A DNA stretch of 64,000 bases from SHYR01 sp036013055 (GTDB lineage Bacteria > Chloroflexota > Dehalococcoidia > UBA2979): positions 105,541 to 169,540 of the forward strand of contig DASCQM010000015.1 in assembly GCA_036013055.1 (NCBI GenBank), written 5' to 3'. Position numbers and translations under genes: made by a program. The notes below the pieces were generated by a model. The model did no database searches and had not been told where the DNA came from. It saw nothing but the letters and a program-made list of their open reading frames with translations. Position 1 is the stretch's first letter. Each line of letters begins with the position of its first letter. Below, in pieces: positions 50,519 to 59,556 of the stretch.

Positions 50519-52384
50519 TCAGCTCTCGCCTTCGGCCGTCTGCCGCTCCACGCGCGCCTGGGCGCTGTAGATGCGGGCGTACAGCCCGGCGGTGGCGACT
50601 AGTTCGGAGTGCGTTCCTTGCTCTTCGATGCGCCCGCGCTCGAGTACGACCACGTGGTCGGCGTGCGGGAACGCGGCCAGTCGATGGGAGAAGAGGACAA
50701 TCGTGGCCTGCTCGTCGGGAGACGCGGCCGGACCAAACGCTTCGCGCAGGGCGGTGACGATCTGGACCTCGGTATCGACATCGACTGCCGAGAAGGGGTC
50801 GTCAAGCACTAGCAGCCCAGGGCGGCGGGGTGCCTGCGCCGCCAGCGCCCGCGCCAGCGCAATGCGCTGGCGTTGCCCTCCGGAGACGCGAATGCCAAGT
50901 TCCCCGATCTCGGTCGCCAGTCCCTGCGGCCACGCATCGACATCAGGTTCCATCGCCGCAAGTGCGATGGAGGAGTGCAGTGCAGGCTCGAGACCGGGTG
51001 CCGTGAGCGCGCGGACATCGTCCATCAGCACGTTCTCGCGAACACTGCCCGAGAACAGGTAGGCGTCTTGCGGGAAGTACCCAATGCGAGCTGCGCGTTC
51101 GACCGACGGCAGTATCTCGAGCCTCTGGCCGCCGACCCGCACGCTCCCGCCGTCGAGTGGGTACAGCCCCACCAGTGCCTGAGCCAGAGCACTCTTACCC
51201 GAGCCGACGGGTCCGGTAATGGCGACGAGGGAGCCAGCGGAAACCTCGAGTGAGAGGTTATCGATGGTCGGAGCCTCCGCTCCCGGGTAGCGCATCGTGA
51301 CGCCCTCCAGCGAGAGCGTCGCCGCGCCTGTGCCTCCGCCGCTCGGCCGTTCCGGCACCGAACCCGCTCCGACGAGGTGTCCCTGATGGAAGGAGGCCAT
51401 CGGCGGCTCGCCGTCCATCGATCGTGGCGTGGCCAGCAGAGGACGCAGGCGGACGTACGCGGCGGCGCCACTCTGTATCGAATTGACGAGCTGCGGCACG
51501 CGGAAGGCGCGGATTACGAACCGCAGGTAGAGCTCCAGGTAGGCGACGAAGGCCCCAGTGGTGAGGGCGCCCGCGAGCACCCGTTCGCCTCCCTGCCACA
51601 CCACCAGCACCACGCCGGCGGTCATCAGTGTTGTGTACGTGGGTCGAAGCCCATCGCGCAGTCGGACCAGGGCGAGAGCGGCATCGACTTGCTGCTGCGA
51701 TTGCGCTGTCACCCGATCCGCTGCTGCTGCTCGGCGGCCGAACAATCGCAGCACGCGTACGCCCGCTAGTTGTTCCTGCAGCGAGTCCGTCAGGCCAGCG
51801 TTCGCTTCGCGCCAGCGCGTCGTGCGCCTCGTGACCCATCGCCCGGTTGCGTGCGCCAACACCATCGCAGGTACCACGGGCGCGAGCGCGAGCGCGGTCA
51901 GGCCACTGTCGAAGAGGAGCATGGCGACGACCAGAGAAGCGGAGAACAGGACCGTGTCCCACGTCTCGATCGTGAATTCGCGTACTCCCACTCCCAGCGT
52001 CTCGACGTCGCCGTTGATGCGGGCCATGAGATCACCAACCGGAGCCCGCTGGAGGCGACCGATCGGCCATCCCAGCACGCCTCGCAATGCGTCGGCGCGG
52101 AGACTCGATCGAATGCGCATGTTTGCGGTCATCAGCCAGAACCGCTTGACGATGCGCGGTGCCTGGTGCGCTGCCATTGCCCCGGCGTACGCGGCGGCCG
52201 CCAGCGCAACGTTCAGGTGAGATGCTGCCCCGTCTCCGAAGTCAACGACAGTGTCGACGGCCCGTCCGAGGAGGATGGCCGGGAGCACAACCGCCGTATT
52301 CATGACGATGCCGCCAAGGGAGCCGATCAAGAGCTGGCCCGACACCTGCCGGAAGTACGGGCGCAGTTCCCACAGGTACTTCAC
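50519..52384 (-). CDS. ABC exporter half-transporter, degenerate catalytic site (heterodimer partner 2)
   Basis: The 621 residues comprise a TM domain (1-330) and an ATPase with GPVGSGKSALAQALVG (Walker A), VSGGQRQRIALARAL (intact signature) and LLVLDDPFSAVD, where the catalytic Glu after Walker B is Asp. In heterodimeric exporters such as TM287/288 and BmrCD, one site is degenerate in this way, so the pair with the neighbouring half-transporter fits. The start is GTG (VKYLWELRPYF), and it is the first gene of the operon. A 163-bp gap separates it from the right attachment repeat. Confidence 0.9.
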   Translation of the reverse strand: MKYLWELRPYFRQVSGQLLIGSLGGIVMNTAVVLPAILLGRAVDTVVDFGDGAASHLNVALAAAAYAGAMAAHQAPRIVKRFWLMTANMRIRSSLRADALRGVLGWPIGRLQRAPVGDLMARINGDVETLGVGVREFTIETWDTVLFSASLVVAMLLFDSGLTALALAPVVPAMVLAHATGRWVTRRTTRWREANAGLTDSLQEQLAGVRVLRLFGRRAAAADRVTAQSQQQVDAALALVRLRDGLRPTYTTLMTAGVVLVVWQGGERVLAGALTTGAFVAYLELYLRFVIRAFRVPQLVNSIQSGAAAYVRLRPLLATPRSMDGEPPMASFHQGHLVGAGSVPERPSGGGTGAATLSLEGVTMRYPGAEAPTIDNLSLEVSAGSLVAITGPVGSGKSALAQALVGLYPLDGGSVRVGGQRLEILPSVERAARIGYFPQDAYLFSGSVRENVLMDDVRALTAPGLEPALHSSIALAAMEPDVDAWPQGLATEIGELGIRVSGGQRQRIALARALAAQAPRRPGLLVLDDPFSAVDVDTEVQIVTALREAFGPAASPDEQATIVLFSHRLAAFPHADHVVVLERGRIEEQGTHSELVATAGLYARIYSAQARVERQTAEGES

Positions 52385-52538
52385 TCAGCTCGTCCCTCGC
52401 ACCGGTAGTCGCACTCGTCCGTCGGTACTCTACCCGCCGAGACCGGTTTGCTTCGCCCGCTCTTCGATTTGCAGACGCGCTTCGAGCGTTGGGAGGCCTC
52501 GATACCTTGCTGATGTCGTGATCATCAGACCAGCTGTG

Positions 52539-52596
52539 TGATGCTCACAGACTTCGGATCCGAGGGTCGAGGGTTCGAATCCTTCCCGGCGCGCCA
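52539..52596 (+). repeat. Right attachment-type repeat: tRNA-Arg 3' fragment
   Basis: Bases 52548-52596 copy the tRNA-Arg 3' half (anticodon stem to CCA, one mismatch). Just before it, TGATGCTC (52539-52546) is the inverted form of the GAGCATCA core seen at the other sites. It lacks the 5' half and so cannot be a functional tRNA. Confidence 0.8.
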
Positions 52597-52731
52597 GCCA
52601 CACCTGTCCCGACCGCACCAACGTCCACGGACGAAACCGAGGCTCAGCTTCGTTTGCGACGTGATGCTATCGAAATCGCTCCCGCGCTCCCAGAGAACGC
52701 CATCGGCGACGAGGTAGTCCAAGGGTGGCGG

Positions 52732-53769
52732 CTAGACGGGCGGTCGCAGATTAAACGCCGAGCGAAACTCGACATCCAGCTCGGCCCAGGTTACGCCGTA
52801 GTGACGATTGATCGCTTGCTCGACATCGCCACCTTCGACCCAGAACGACCAGAACTCATCTAGCCCGCGTTGATCGATGAGGTGGCTGACGACCAGCGAG
52901 GCGGTCCCATATGCCAGCAGCGCATCCGCCTCGCCAAACGCGACGGAATCGACCAGCGACTGCACTGGCGGCAGTGTGCGGCGGTCGAGGGCCATCAAAT
53001 AGTCGTCGGGGCCATGCGTGACGTCCCACAGCGGGAGTCCACGCTCACTGGCCAACTCGAACACCTGAGGTGTTGCCCAAACGGCGAGACCTTCGCCGAG
53101 CAAGGCAGGCGCTTGCAGCCCGTAGTTCAGACGCGATACCGCATGCACGGTCTCGTGGGCCAGTGCTTGCAGGTTGACCGACCAGCCACAGACGACATGT
53201 ACGTGGTAGCCGTCGAAGTGGGGACTGGGAATGCCGGTTAGCTGAACAATACTGCCGGCGCTCTCGTGCACGATGACTGATAGCCCTTCCAGCAATGGCG
53301 TTTCGAGGACTTCTTCGACGAGGAACAAAGTGCTCGCTACGATCTCCCGGACCGCGTCGAGATCGCGTTCTGCCGTCGAGCCCTGTCTGAAGGAGAGCGA
53401 AATGCCACCGACGCGGGATGTCTTCCAGACGCCGAGCTCAGTCAACTGGCGTCCGCCCCCGGAGCCATCGATCGGACCGCACCGGATCTCCGAGGACACT
53501 GGTGACGGAACTGCGGGAGTTGGCATGCGTGGCGGGAATGCGCTCCGGTATCGCGGTCGACCGGGTCGGCGGCGTGCGGGGTCCGCGAGTTGGTCGGGGG
53601 CGGTGTCATCGATGGCATTTCGGTAGAGGTTAGAGACGCCGACACGGTCGTTCGCTGGAACGGTCGATGAGCCCGCCACCTCGCCCGCGGGCGCTAGCGC
53701 CATCAAGGCGAGCAGCAGCGGAGCCGTCAGCGCGACTGCTGTCGAGAACACCCAAACCGGACGCGCCAT
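52732..53769 (-). CDS. Secreted gluzincin-type metallopeptidase (peptidase MA-like)
   Basis: The 345 residues start with a signal peptide (MARPVWVFSTAVALTAPLLLALMAL). A disordered region (30-110) precedes a peptidase domain. Its zinc motif is LQALAHETVHAVSRL (HExxH), with the third ligand Glu in LLGEGLAVWA, and LLAYGTASLVVSHLIDQRG follows. This is the layout of MA-type (gluzincin) peptidases of the M1/MA clan. The substrate is unknown. The ATG at 53769 is chosen for the signal peptide; the frame extends 48 codons further. A relic of a paralogue lies at 60.04-60.19 kb. Confidence 0.82.
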   Translation of the reverse strand: MARPVWVFSTAVALTAPLLLALMALAPAGEVAGSSTVPANDRVGVSNLYRNAIDDTAPDQLADPARRRPGRPRYRSAFPPRMPTPAVPSPVSSEIRCGPIDGSGGGRQLTELGVWKTSRVGGISLSFRQGSTAERDLDAVREIVASTLFLVEEVLETPLLEGLSVIVHESAGSIVQLTGIPSPHFDGYHVHVVCGWSVNLQALAHETVHAVSRLNYGLQAPALLGEGLAVWATPQVFELASERGLPLWDVTHGPDDYLMALDRRTLPPVQSLVDSVAFGEADALLAYGTASLVVSHLIDQRGLDEFWSFWVEGGDVEQAINRHYGVTWAELDVEFRSAFNLRPPV

Positions 53770-54254
53770 CTCAGTGCACGACCTTCCCCTGTCACCTATA
53801 ACGCATGGATGCGCATGTCGTTCGGTGCGACCCGGCCATATCGACCCTTGGAGGATCTTCATATTAGAAGATTGTGGTCTTCGTTGTCTTCGTGCGCCTC
53901 GCGAGTGAGTCATGGCGTCCGAATGGAGACGCGATGACTACGCAAATCGACGAAGTGATCATGATCTACCTGATTGCAATCGTGACGAGTCGGGCTCAAG
54001 CGTCGAAACAGACCACAGTTTTCTAACGGCGACGGCAAGGTTTATTATTCCGCCTGCGATTGACCGGTGGTGGCTTTTCGATGGCACTGGAACTCCGTCA
54101 TGCTGAAGCGACGACTCCTCGAGTAGATCTCGAATCGCTGCAAGACTGAATGTCCACGAAGACTGGTTTCGCGAAAGTCTCCATCAACTACTCGGGCCGC
54201 CCGAGGATGCTGACCTTCCGAATTCCGTGGTAACCGACGCCGCATGCACTACAG
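53770..54254. other. Intergenic region, AT-richer than the surroundings
   Basis: These 485 bases hold only tiny frames without family matches. They include an ATCTTC-ATATTA-GAAGAT palindrome (53855-53872) upstream of the metallopeptidase and an AT-rich stretch (AAGGTTTATTATTCCG near 54035). The first about 95 bases resemble the relic at 60.1-60.19 kb. Confidence 0.5.
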
Positions 54255-55418
54255 ATGAGGATGGGTGAAATGTCGAAAATCCCCACCGCTGCGCTGCAGC
54301 TGCAATCTACGGTGCGCAGCGACGCCACGGTCCGGCTGGCGCTCGTCGAGGTGCCCGTCCCGGAACCGAACGACGACGAGGTGCTCGTCCGCATCGAGGC
54401 GGCGCCCATCAACCCGTCCGACATAGGCGCGTTGTTCGGACCCGCTGACCTCGACACGACGAGGGCCTCCGGCGACGCAGCTCGCCCGGTGATCACGGCT
54501 GACATTCCTGCGGACCTGATGGAAACTATGGCCGGACGCCTCGACGAGCCGCAGCCCGCAGGAAACGAAGCTGGCGGGATCGTCGTGAGGGCGGGCGTTG
54601 GCGCGCAGGCCCAGGCGCTTCTCGGTCGCACCGTCGGGATCCGCGGCGGCGCTATGTATGCCGAGTACCGCTCCATCGCGGCAGCCGAGTGTCTGCCACT
54701 GCCTGAGGGTGTGACGCCGATCGAGGGAGCGTCCTGCTTCGTCAATCCACTGACCGTTCTCGGCATGGTCGAGACGATGCGTCTTGAAGGGCACACGGCG
54801 CTTGTACACACTGCCGCCGCGTCGAACCTTGGCCAGATGCTGCAGCGTGTCTGCCTCGCCGATGACATCGGCCTCGTCAACATCGTTCGCCGACCTGAGC
54901 ATGTGACGCTGCTGCGCGAACTAGGGGCGGAGTACGTCTGCGATTCGAGTGCGGACACCTTCCTTGACGACCTCACCGATGCGTTGATCGCCACCGGCGC
55001 CACGATCGGCTTCGATGCGACGGGCGGCGGCAGGCTGGCCGGCGACATCCTCTCGCGCATGGAAGCCGCAATTGCGCGCACATCACCTCCCTCCACTCGT
55101 TACGGCTCGAACGTCCACAAGCAGGTCTATGTCTACGGCGGCCTCGACCGCAGGGTGACAACTTTCAACCGAAACTTCGGTTCGGCCTGGGGTCTCGGTG
55201 GCTGGCTGCTCGGGCCATTCCAGGAGCGCGTTGGCCCGGAGGCAATGCAAGAGCTGCGCAAGCGCGTGGCCGCGGAGATCACAACGACCTTCGCGAGTGG
55301 TTACTCGCACGAGGTGTCGCTGGCCGGCGCTCTGACGATCGACGCCGTCCAGGGCTACGGGGCGCGGGCGACCGGACAGAAGTACCTGGTCCGCCCTGCA
55401 CTGAGGGGCCAAACCTGA
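54255..55418 (+). CDS. MDR-superfamily zinc-independent quinone/enoyl reductase-like enzyme
   Basis: The 387-residue medium-chain reductase has an N-terminal GroES-like domain (VLVRIEAAPINPSDIGALFG, then NEAGGIVVRAGVG) and a Rossmann domain. The Rossmann domain carries ALVHTAAASNLGQMLQRVC in place of the glycine-rich motif (AAASNLG) and IGFDATGGGRLAGDIL. The structural and catalytic zinc cysteines of alcohol dehydrogenases are absent, as in quinone oxidoreductases. ATGs at 54255, 54261 and 54270 are all possible; the last has the best SD sequence. It is followed on the same strand by the SDR gene. Confidence 0.85.
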   Translation: MRMGEMSKIPTAALQLQSTVRSDATVRLALVEVPVPEPNDDEVLVRIEAAPINPSDIGALFGPADLDTTRASGDAARPVITADIPADLMETMAGRLDEPQPAGNEAGGIVVRAGVGAQAQALLGRTVGIRGGAMYAEYRSIAAAECLPLPEGVTPIEGASCFVNPLTVLGMVETMRLEGHTALVHTAAASNLGQMLQRVCLADDIGLVNIVRRPEHVTLLRELGAEYVCDSSADTFLDDLTDALIATGATIGFDATGGGRLAGDILSRMEAAIARTSPPSTRYGSNVHKQVYVYGGLDRRVTTFNRNFGSAWGLGGWLLGPFQERVGPEAMQELRKRVAAEITTTFASGYSHEVSLAGALTIDAVQGYGARATGQKYLVRPALRGQT

Positions 55419-55528
55419 CCGCCTCGTGCGCGGTATGGGCTGCCGAGCGTTCCTGGCCCTAAGTCGAGGGTCCGTCTTGGGGCCCGCGGATGCTGGAAGT
55501 AGTGCGGGCGAACAAGAGGAGAGACTCG

Positions 55529-56407
55529 ATGCGAGAGTTCGACGGCAAAGTGGCGGTGGTGACCGGTGCGGCGAGCGGCATGGGGCGTGCCTTTGCTGAG
55601 CGATTCGCCCGCGAGGGCATGAAGGTGGTGCTGGCGGACATTGAGGCGGATGCGCTTGATGCGACCGTTGCCGAACTGCGTGCTCAAGAATTCGAGATCA
55701 CTGGCCTGCTAACCGACGTCTCTAGCCTGGGGGCCGTCGAGGATCTGGCGCGCGCGACGGTCGACCAGTACGGCGGCGTCCACATCGTTTGCAATAACGC
55801 GGGCGTCGCAGGCGACCTCGACTTCCTCGGCAACCGCCAGGCGCGCATCTGGGAGCACTCGACGAACGACTGGGAGTGGGCCTTTGGCGTGAATTTCTGG
55901 GGCGTCGTACACGGCATCCGCGCCTTCCTACCAATCATGTTGGAGCAGGAAGAAGAGGGTCACGTCGTGAACACAGCCTCGATGGCTGGACTGTTGAGCG
56001 GGGCAAGCGCTGATATCTACGGCGCGACGAAGCACGCGGTTGTGCGCATCACCGAAGCACTCTATTTCCAACTGCTGCAGGATGAATCGAAGGTGCGGGC
56101 ATCGGTGCTCTGCCCGGGCATAATCAACACTCGAATCTTCGCGTCCGGCCGCAACCGACCGGTGGAGTTGGAGAACGTTGACCAGCAGCTGAGCGGTGAC
56201 GAACGAGTGAGACGTATCGCCGAGGCCGACGCCTACTACGAGCGCGGCCTCGCTCCTTCGGAGGTCGCCGACCAGCTCTTCAAGGCGATCCGGGAGGAGC
56301 AGCTCTACGTGCTGACGCGCGATGTTCCACTCGACCGCATCACCATGCGCACCGAGAACATAGTGGCAGGCCGCAATCCCGAGCTCCCTCAGGCGCGAAC
56401 TCCCTAG
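55529..56407 (+). CDS. Short-chain dehydrogenase/reductase (classical SDR)
   Basis: The 292 residues have VVTGAASGMGRAFAERFAREG (TGxxxGxG cofactor motif), CNNAGVAG (NNAG), NTASMAGLL with the catalytic Ser and IYGATKHAVV (YxxxK). The ADIEAD acidic residue after strand 2 favours NAD(H). A C-terminal extension of about 40 residues ends PELPQARTP. The ATG at 55529 has an SD sequence (AGAGGAGA). It lies downstream of the MDR gene in the same direction, and the two reductases may act in one pathway. Confidence 0.88.
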   Translation: MREFDGKVAVVTGAASGMGRAFAERFAREGMKVVLADIEADALDATVAELRAQEFEITGLLTDVSSLGAVEDLARATVDQYGGVHIVCNNAGVAGDLDFLGNRQARIWEHSTNDWEWAFGVNFWGVVHGIRAFLPIMLEQEEEGHVVNTASMAGLLSGASADIYGATKHAVVRITEALYFQLLQDESKVRASVLCPGIINTRIFASGRNRPVELENVDQQLSGDERVRRIAEADAYYERGLAPSEVADQLFKAIREEQLYVLTRDVPLDRITMRTENIVAGRNPELPQARTP

Positions 56408-56472
56408 CGCAGGTTCGCCCGTGTCTCGGCTGCCCGCTCTGACGCGGCGAACAACCTGTGAGCCGCCAGCGC

Positions 56473-56540
56473 GGGATCCGGGAGCGCACAACAAGGAATC
56501 TGAGAGCATCAGACTCCGCGAATCCAGGGCACCGGATCCC
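56473..56540. repeat. Site C: GAGCATCAGACT repeat inside a 9-bp inverted repeat
   Basis: AGAGCATCAGACT (56503-56515) is identical to tRNA-Arg bases 43474-43486. GGGATCCGG (56473) and CCGGATCCC (56532) enclose it. The element lies between the SDR 3' end and the phosphodiesterase 3' end. TCTGA-GAGCA-TCAGA could form a small stem. Confidence 0.55.
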
Positions 56541-56688
56541 GGACGTCGGGGCGACAGCGTTGGGCGTTGACGCGTACCTTCAGCCAGTCCTCGACCACTC
56601 GTAGATGGCGGAGACCGCGCCTCGAGGCGAGCGGCAGTCATGCTCAGTGGTGTCCGCACGCGATAGCAGCCAGAGTGCGCGGACCAGC

Positions 56689-58191
56689 CTAGTTCCGTTC
56701 CACCTCACCGAAGTCCACGTACGTCGACCCGCCATACAGAGAGAGCTGCAACCGCTGGCGGTACGCACCCGCCGAACGCTCGAGCAGCTGGCTGTGCGGG
56801 TCCGGGCTCGTTTGTCCGGCGACCTGGGTGACGCTCTCCGTCAGTGACTCGTGCAGCACGCGGCCGTCCACATCGAACGCTGGATCGATCCCCATGGTGT
56901 GGGCCAACGTGGGCATGACGTCGATAATGCCCGCCGGTAGCCAACTGACGTAACCGCGTCGGAAGTCTGGACCTGTCGCCACCAGGGTGTTTCGCATCTC
57001 CCACGGGCTCAGGGAGCCATGGTCCGCCTTGATCGCTACCCCGGCGGGCCGTACGCCCTCGTACCCATGTTCGTTCGGTGCGTCTGACCAGTTGAAGGAA
57101 AAGAGCACGTCGGGCGCGAGGTCGCCGCCCTGGCCGACCGCGCTCAATGGCAACGTGCCGAAGACTGGCGGTCTGCCGCGCGCGCCGGTGAAGATACTGC
57201 CTATCGTGTGTTCCGACTGCAGCACACGCACGACGGCGGTGGTCGCGCGCCGACGTTCCTCATCCGATATGCCGGGAGTGGTGATGAAGATAGCGGGACC
57301 GGCAGTCGTCACGTCCGAGCTGTCGGCCCTCTCTTTCGCTCCCTCGAACGCGAGCAGTTCGTCGATGTTCACGCGCTCTGCGACCGTTGCGAAGCCGTGA
57401 TCAGACGTCACGATCACGTTCGTGGAGTCGGCTCGCCCGGTGGCATCGAGCGCATCAAGAATGGTGCCGAGGTTGCGGTCGGCGTCGCGCAGTGCACCAA
57501 GGGCATCCGGGTGGCCCACACCATGGCGATGTGTGGTGCGGTCGGGATCAGTGTGCCAGAAGGTGATTAGTGCCGGTGCCTCGCTGGAGGTGAGGAGCAG
57601 GTCGGTGATGAGCTTCGTGAAGTAGACATTCTGTTCACTGTTCGGCACGGACGCTTCGGGCATCGGTCCGAGTTCAGCTTCGACATCCTTGCGAGAGCTT
57701 CCGAGCCACAGCGAATGGTTGTAGATAGCGTCGCCCGACGACGATCGGTCTCGCACCTGGGGATGCTGCAGTAGTGCGGCGCCCGGGCTACCCGTGCCAA
57801 TGATCGCCGTGTGGCCGCCGACTTCTGACACGAGCTCCGCCAGCGTTCGTCGGTGCAGCAGGCGGCCATTGCGGAGTGGGCGCAGCTGCTCAAGATGGTC
57901 CGCGTCCGCGGCGTTGAGTAGGTGGACACCGTCGTCAAGGGGCATCACGAACTGGTTCCCGGGGATGCCATGGTGCTCGGGCAGGGTGCCGGTGGAGAGT
58001 GACGCTGAATTGCAGCGAGTCACCGGGGGTACGACGGAATGGCTGCGCTCGAACCAGGTCCCCGCGCCGGCCAACGCATGCAGACGCGGCGTCAGTTCTT
58101 CGCTCACCATGTCCGGCCGCAGGCCGTCCCAGACCATGATCAGCGCGTTTCGTCGTAGCGGTTCGATCGAGTCATCTGCCACAGCGTGCAC
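56689..58191 (-). CDS. Alkaline-phosphatase-superfamily phosphodiesterase (nucleotide pyrophosphatase type)
   Basis: The 500 residues have IMVWDGLRPDMVSEELTPRLHALA (first metal Asp), VVPPVTRCNSASLSTGTLPEHHG (Thr nucleophile), WHTDPDRTTHRHGVGHPDALG (metal Asp and His), TSDHGFATVAERVN and ADHGSLSPWEMRNTL (remaining ligands). This is the type I phosphodiesterase/nucleotide pyrophosphatase pattern. Its substrate may be a nucleotide or phosphonate ester. Site C of the repeat family lies 3' of this gene. Confidence 0.87.
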   Translation of the reverse strand: MHAVADDSIEPLRRNALIMVWDGLRPDMVSEELTPRLHALAGAGTWFERSHSVVPPVTRCNSASLSTGTLPEHHGIPGNQFVMPLDDGVHLLNAADADHLEQLRPLRNGRLLHRRTLAELVSEVGGHTAIIGTGSPGAALLQHPQVRDRSSSGDAIYNHSLWLGSSRKDVEAELGPMPEASVPNSEQNVYFTKLITDLLLTSSEAPALITFWHTDPDRTTHRHGVGHPDALGALRDADRNLGTILDALDATGRADSTNVIVTSDHGFATVAERVNIDELLAFEGAKERADSSDVTTAGPAIFITTPGISDEERRRATTAVVRVLQSEHTIGSIFTGARGRPPVFGTLPLSAVGQGGDLAPDVLFSFNWSDAPNEHGYEGVRPAGVAIKADHGSLSPWEMRNTLVATGPDFRRGYVSWLPAGIIDVMPTLAHTMGIDPAFDVDGRVLHESLTESVTQVAGQTSPDPHSQLLERSAGAYRQRLQLSLYGGSTYVDFGEVERN

Positions 58192-58212
58192 CCTCCGAGC
58201 TTGGCAATCGCG

Positions 58213-58253
58213 GATGCTTCAGGAGTTCCGGTTCTCGGGACGAGCATCGGACT
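58213..58253. repeat. Site D1: GATGCT...GAGCATCGGACT inverted element
   Basis: GATGCT (58213) pairs with AGCATC in GAGCATCGGACT (58242-58253) around a spacer containing GGAGTTCC. The 12 bases after GAGCATC closely match site C (GACTCC-R-CGAATC). Confidence 0.45.
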
Positions 58254-58285
58254 CCACGAATCAAGACCCTCCGACGCTGAAGTTC

Positions 58286-58298
58286 AGAGCATCAGACT
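58286..58298 (+). repeat. Site D2: AGAGCATCAGACT overlapping the hydrolase stop codon
   Basis: These 13 bases are identical to tRNA-Arg 43474-43486 and contain the stop of the HSL-type hydrolase (58292-58294). The following bases resemble those after site F. Confidence 0.55.
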
Positions 58299-59287
58299 GG
58301 GGACGGACCGTTGAGTGCGCGGTCGATCGCGACCATCTCGTCTTCGCGCCAGCGACGCGAGAGTGCAGCATCGGGTATCGACCCCTGTGAGCCGTGGAAC
58401 GCGCCCGGGTACACGTGTAGCTCGATCGGCACGCCTGCCAACCGGAGTGCCTGGGCGTAGGTGGTGTCTTCGTCGACGAATAGATCGACCGTTCCAACGC
58501 AGATGTATGCAGGCGGCAGACCGCTCAGGTCATCCGCGCACGCGGGCGAGGCGTAAGGAGACACGTCCTCCTGTCCGGCCCTTCCGGCGAGATAGGCGTT
58601 CCAGCCAACGGTGTTCGTGTCGCGATTCCAGACTCGGTCGTCGGTGATCGCGTGGCTGCTAGGGGTCGAGTTTCGATGATCGAGCATTGGGTAGACGAGA
58701 TGCTGGTAACGGACGCTGATTTCGCCCCGGTCTCGCGCTAGCAGTGCTAGGCCGGCGGCTAACCCCCCACCAGCACTCCCCCCGCCGATGCCCAGGCGCC
58801 CACGGTCGACGCCCAGCTGGTTGGTGTTCTGCCACACCCACTGCAGACCCGCATAGCAGTCCTCGAGCGGAGCCGGGTAGGGGTATTCGGGCGCGAGGCG
58901 ATACTCCACCGAGGCCACGACCACGCCGAGTCTGTCTGCGATCGAAGCGCAGTACGGATCGGACAATTCGAGAGTCCCACCGATCATTCCGCCGCCGTGG
59001 ATGTAGTAGAGCACAGGTGTCGACAGCGAACTCGTGGTGGATCGATAAACACGGACCGTCACCGGCGACGCGCCGTCGGGTCCGGGGACTAGGTGGTCCT
59101 CGACGGAAACGCTATCAGGTAGTGGCACCTCGGCCATTGCCGCTCGCCGCGTGGTGGCCGCCTCGCGAATCGTCTTGACCGAGGCTGCCACGTCGGAGGG
59201 GTCGAGAACACGCCTGGGCAAAGCGTCGAATGTAGCTCGGTACTCCGGGTCGACTAGACTCTCCATCTTCACCGCTGCGCTCACCAT
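58292..59287 (-). CDS. HSL-family alpha/beta-hydrolase (carboxylesterase)
   Basis: The 331 residues carry the hormone-sensitive-lipase-family motifs: YYIHGGGMIGG (HGGG oxyanion hole), GIGGGSAGGGLAAGLAL (GxSxG nucleophile with GGSAGG), VGTVDLFVDEDTTYAQAL (catalytic Asp) and PGAFHGSQG (catalytic His). The ATG at 59287 is chosen for its SD sequence (GGGAGG); a longer frame exists. The stop codon lies inside repeat site D2. It probably cleaves an ester of a xenobiotic or lipid. Confidence 0.88.
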   Translation of the reverse strand: MVSAAVKMESLVDPEYRATFDALPRRVLDPSDVAASVKTIREAATTRRAAMAEVPLPDSVSVEDHLVPGPDGASPVTVRVYRSTTSSLSTPVLYYIHGGGMIGGTLELSDPYCASIADRLGVVVASVEYRLAPEYPYPAPLEDCYAGLQWVWQNTNQLGVDRGRLGIGGGSAGGGLAAGLALLARDRGEISVRYQHLVYPMLDHRNSTPSSHAITDDRVWNRDTNTVGWNAYLAGRAGQEDVSPYASPACADDLSGLPPAYICVGTVDLFVDEDTTYAQALRLAGVPIELHVYPGAFHGSQGSIPDAALSRRWREDEMVAIDRALNGPSPV

Positions 59288-59499
59288 GACGCCTCCCTTG
59301 TCGCGGCGTGCCGTCATTGAAGTGCCCAGTCGCCGCTCGGCTAGCGGGTGAGATGGTACCAATTGCTGTCACACATCACCGTGCGGATTAGACGACAGGG
59401 ATCCGGGATCCAGCGACCGAGGCCGCCGTGCTTTTCGTCACGGAGCGAGGCAGTGGAAGCCGAGTACTCAGGTCCAGTGAGCGTCAGACACAACATCTG

Positions 59500-59517
59500 A
59501 GAGCATCACGCGATGCT
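59500..59517. repeat. Site E: GAGCATCA with AGCATC-acgc-GATGCT palindrome
   Basis: ATCTGAGAGCATCA (14 bases ending at 59508) is shared with site C; AGCATC (59502) and GATGCT (59512) form a perfect 6-bp palindrome. It lies 40 bp 3' of the NIPSNAP gene stop. Confidence 0.45.
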
Positions 59518-59556
59518 GGCGAAGATCGCCCCATACCGATGCTCGACAGCGCCGAG

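Larger units (their letters stand above)
43481..52596. mobile_element. tRNA-Arg-flanked genomic island (about 9 kb, no intact integrase)
   Basis: The island is bounded by 49-bp direct repeats of the tRNA-Arg 3' half (43481-43529 and 52548-52596) with one mismatch. The intact tRNA is on the left and the truncated 3' copy on the right, the geometry left by integration into a tRNA 3' end. All six genes inside are on the minus strand: SelA-like, amidohydrolase, FGGY kinase, APH-like, and two ABC exporter halves. No integrase is inside; only an integrase C-terminus lies outside the left end, so the island is probably not self-mobile now. The repeat is seen; the mechanism is inferred. Confidence 0.6.

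Noticed and set aside
52430..52621. Minus-strand frame with REGFEPSTLGSE
   Set aside because: This is the well-known spurious translation of a tRNA 3' region read in antisense; it overlaps the tRNA fragment.
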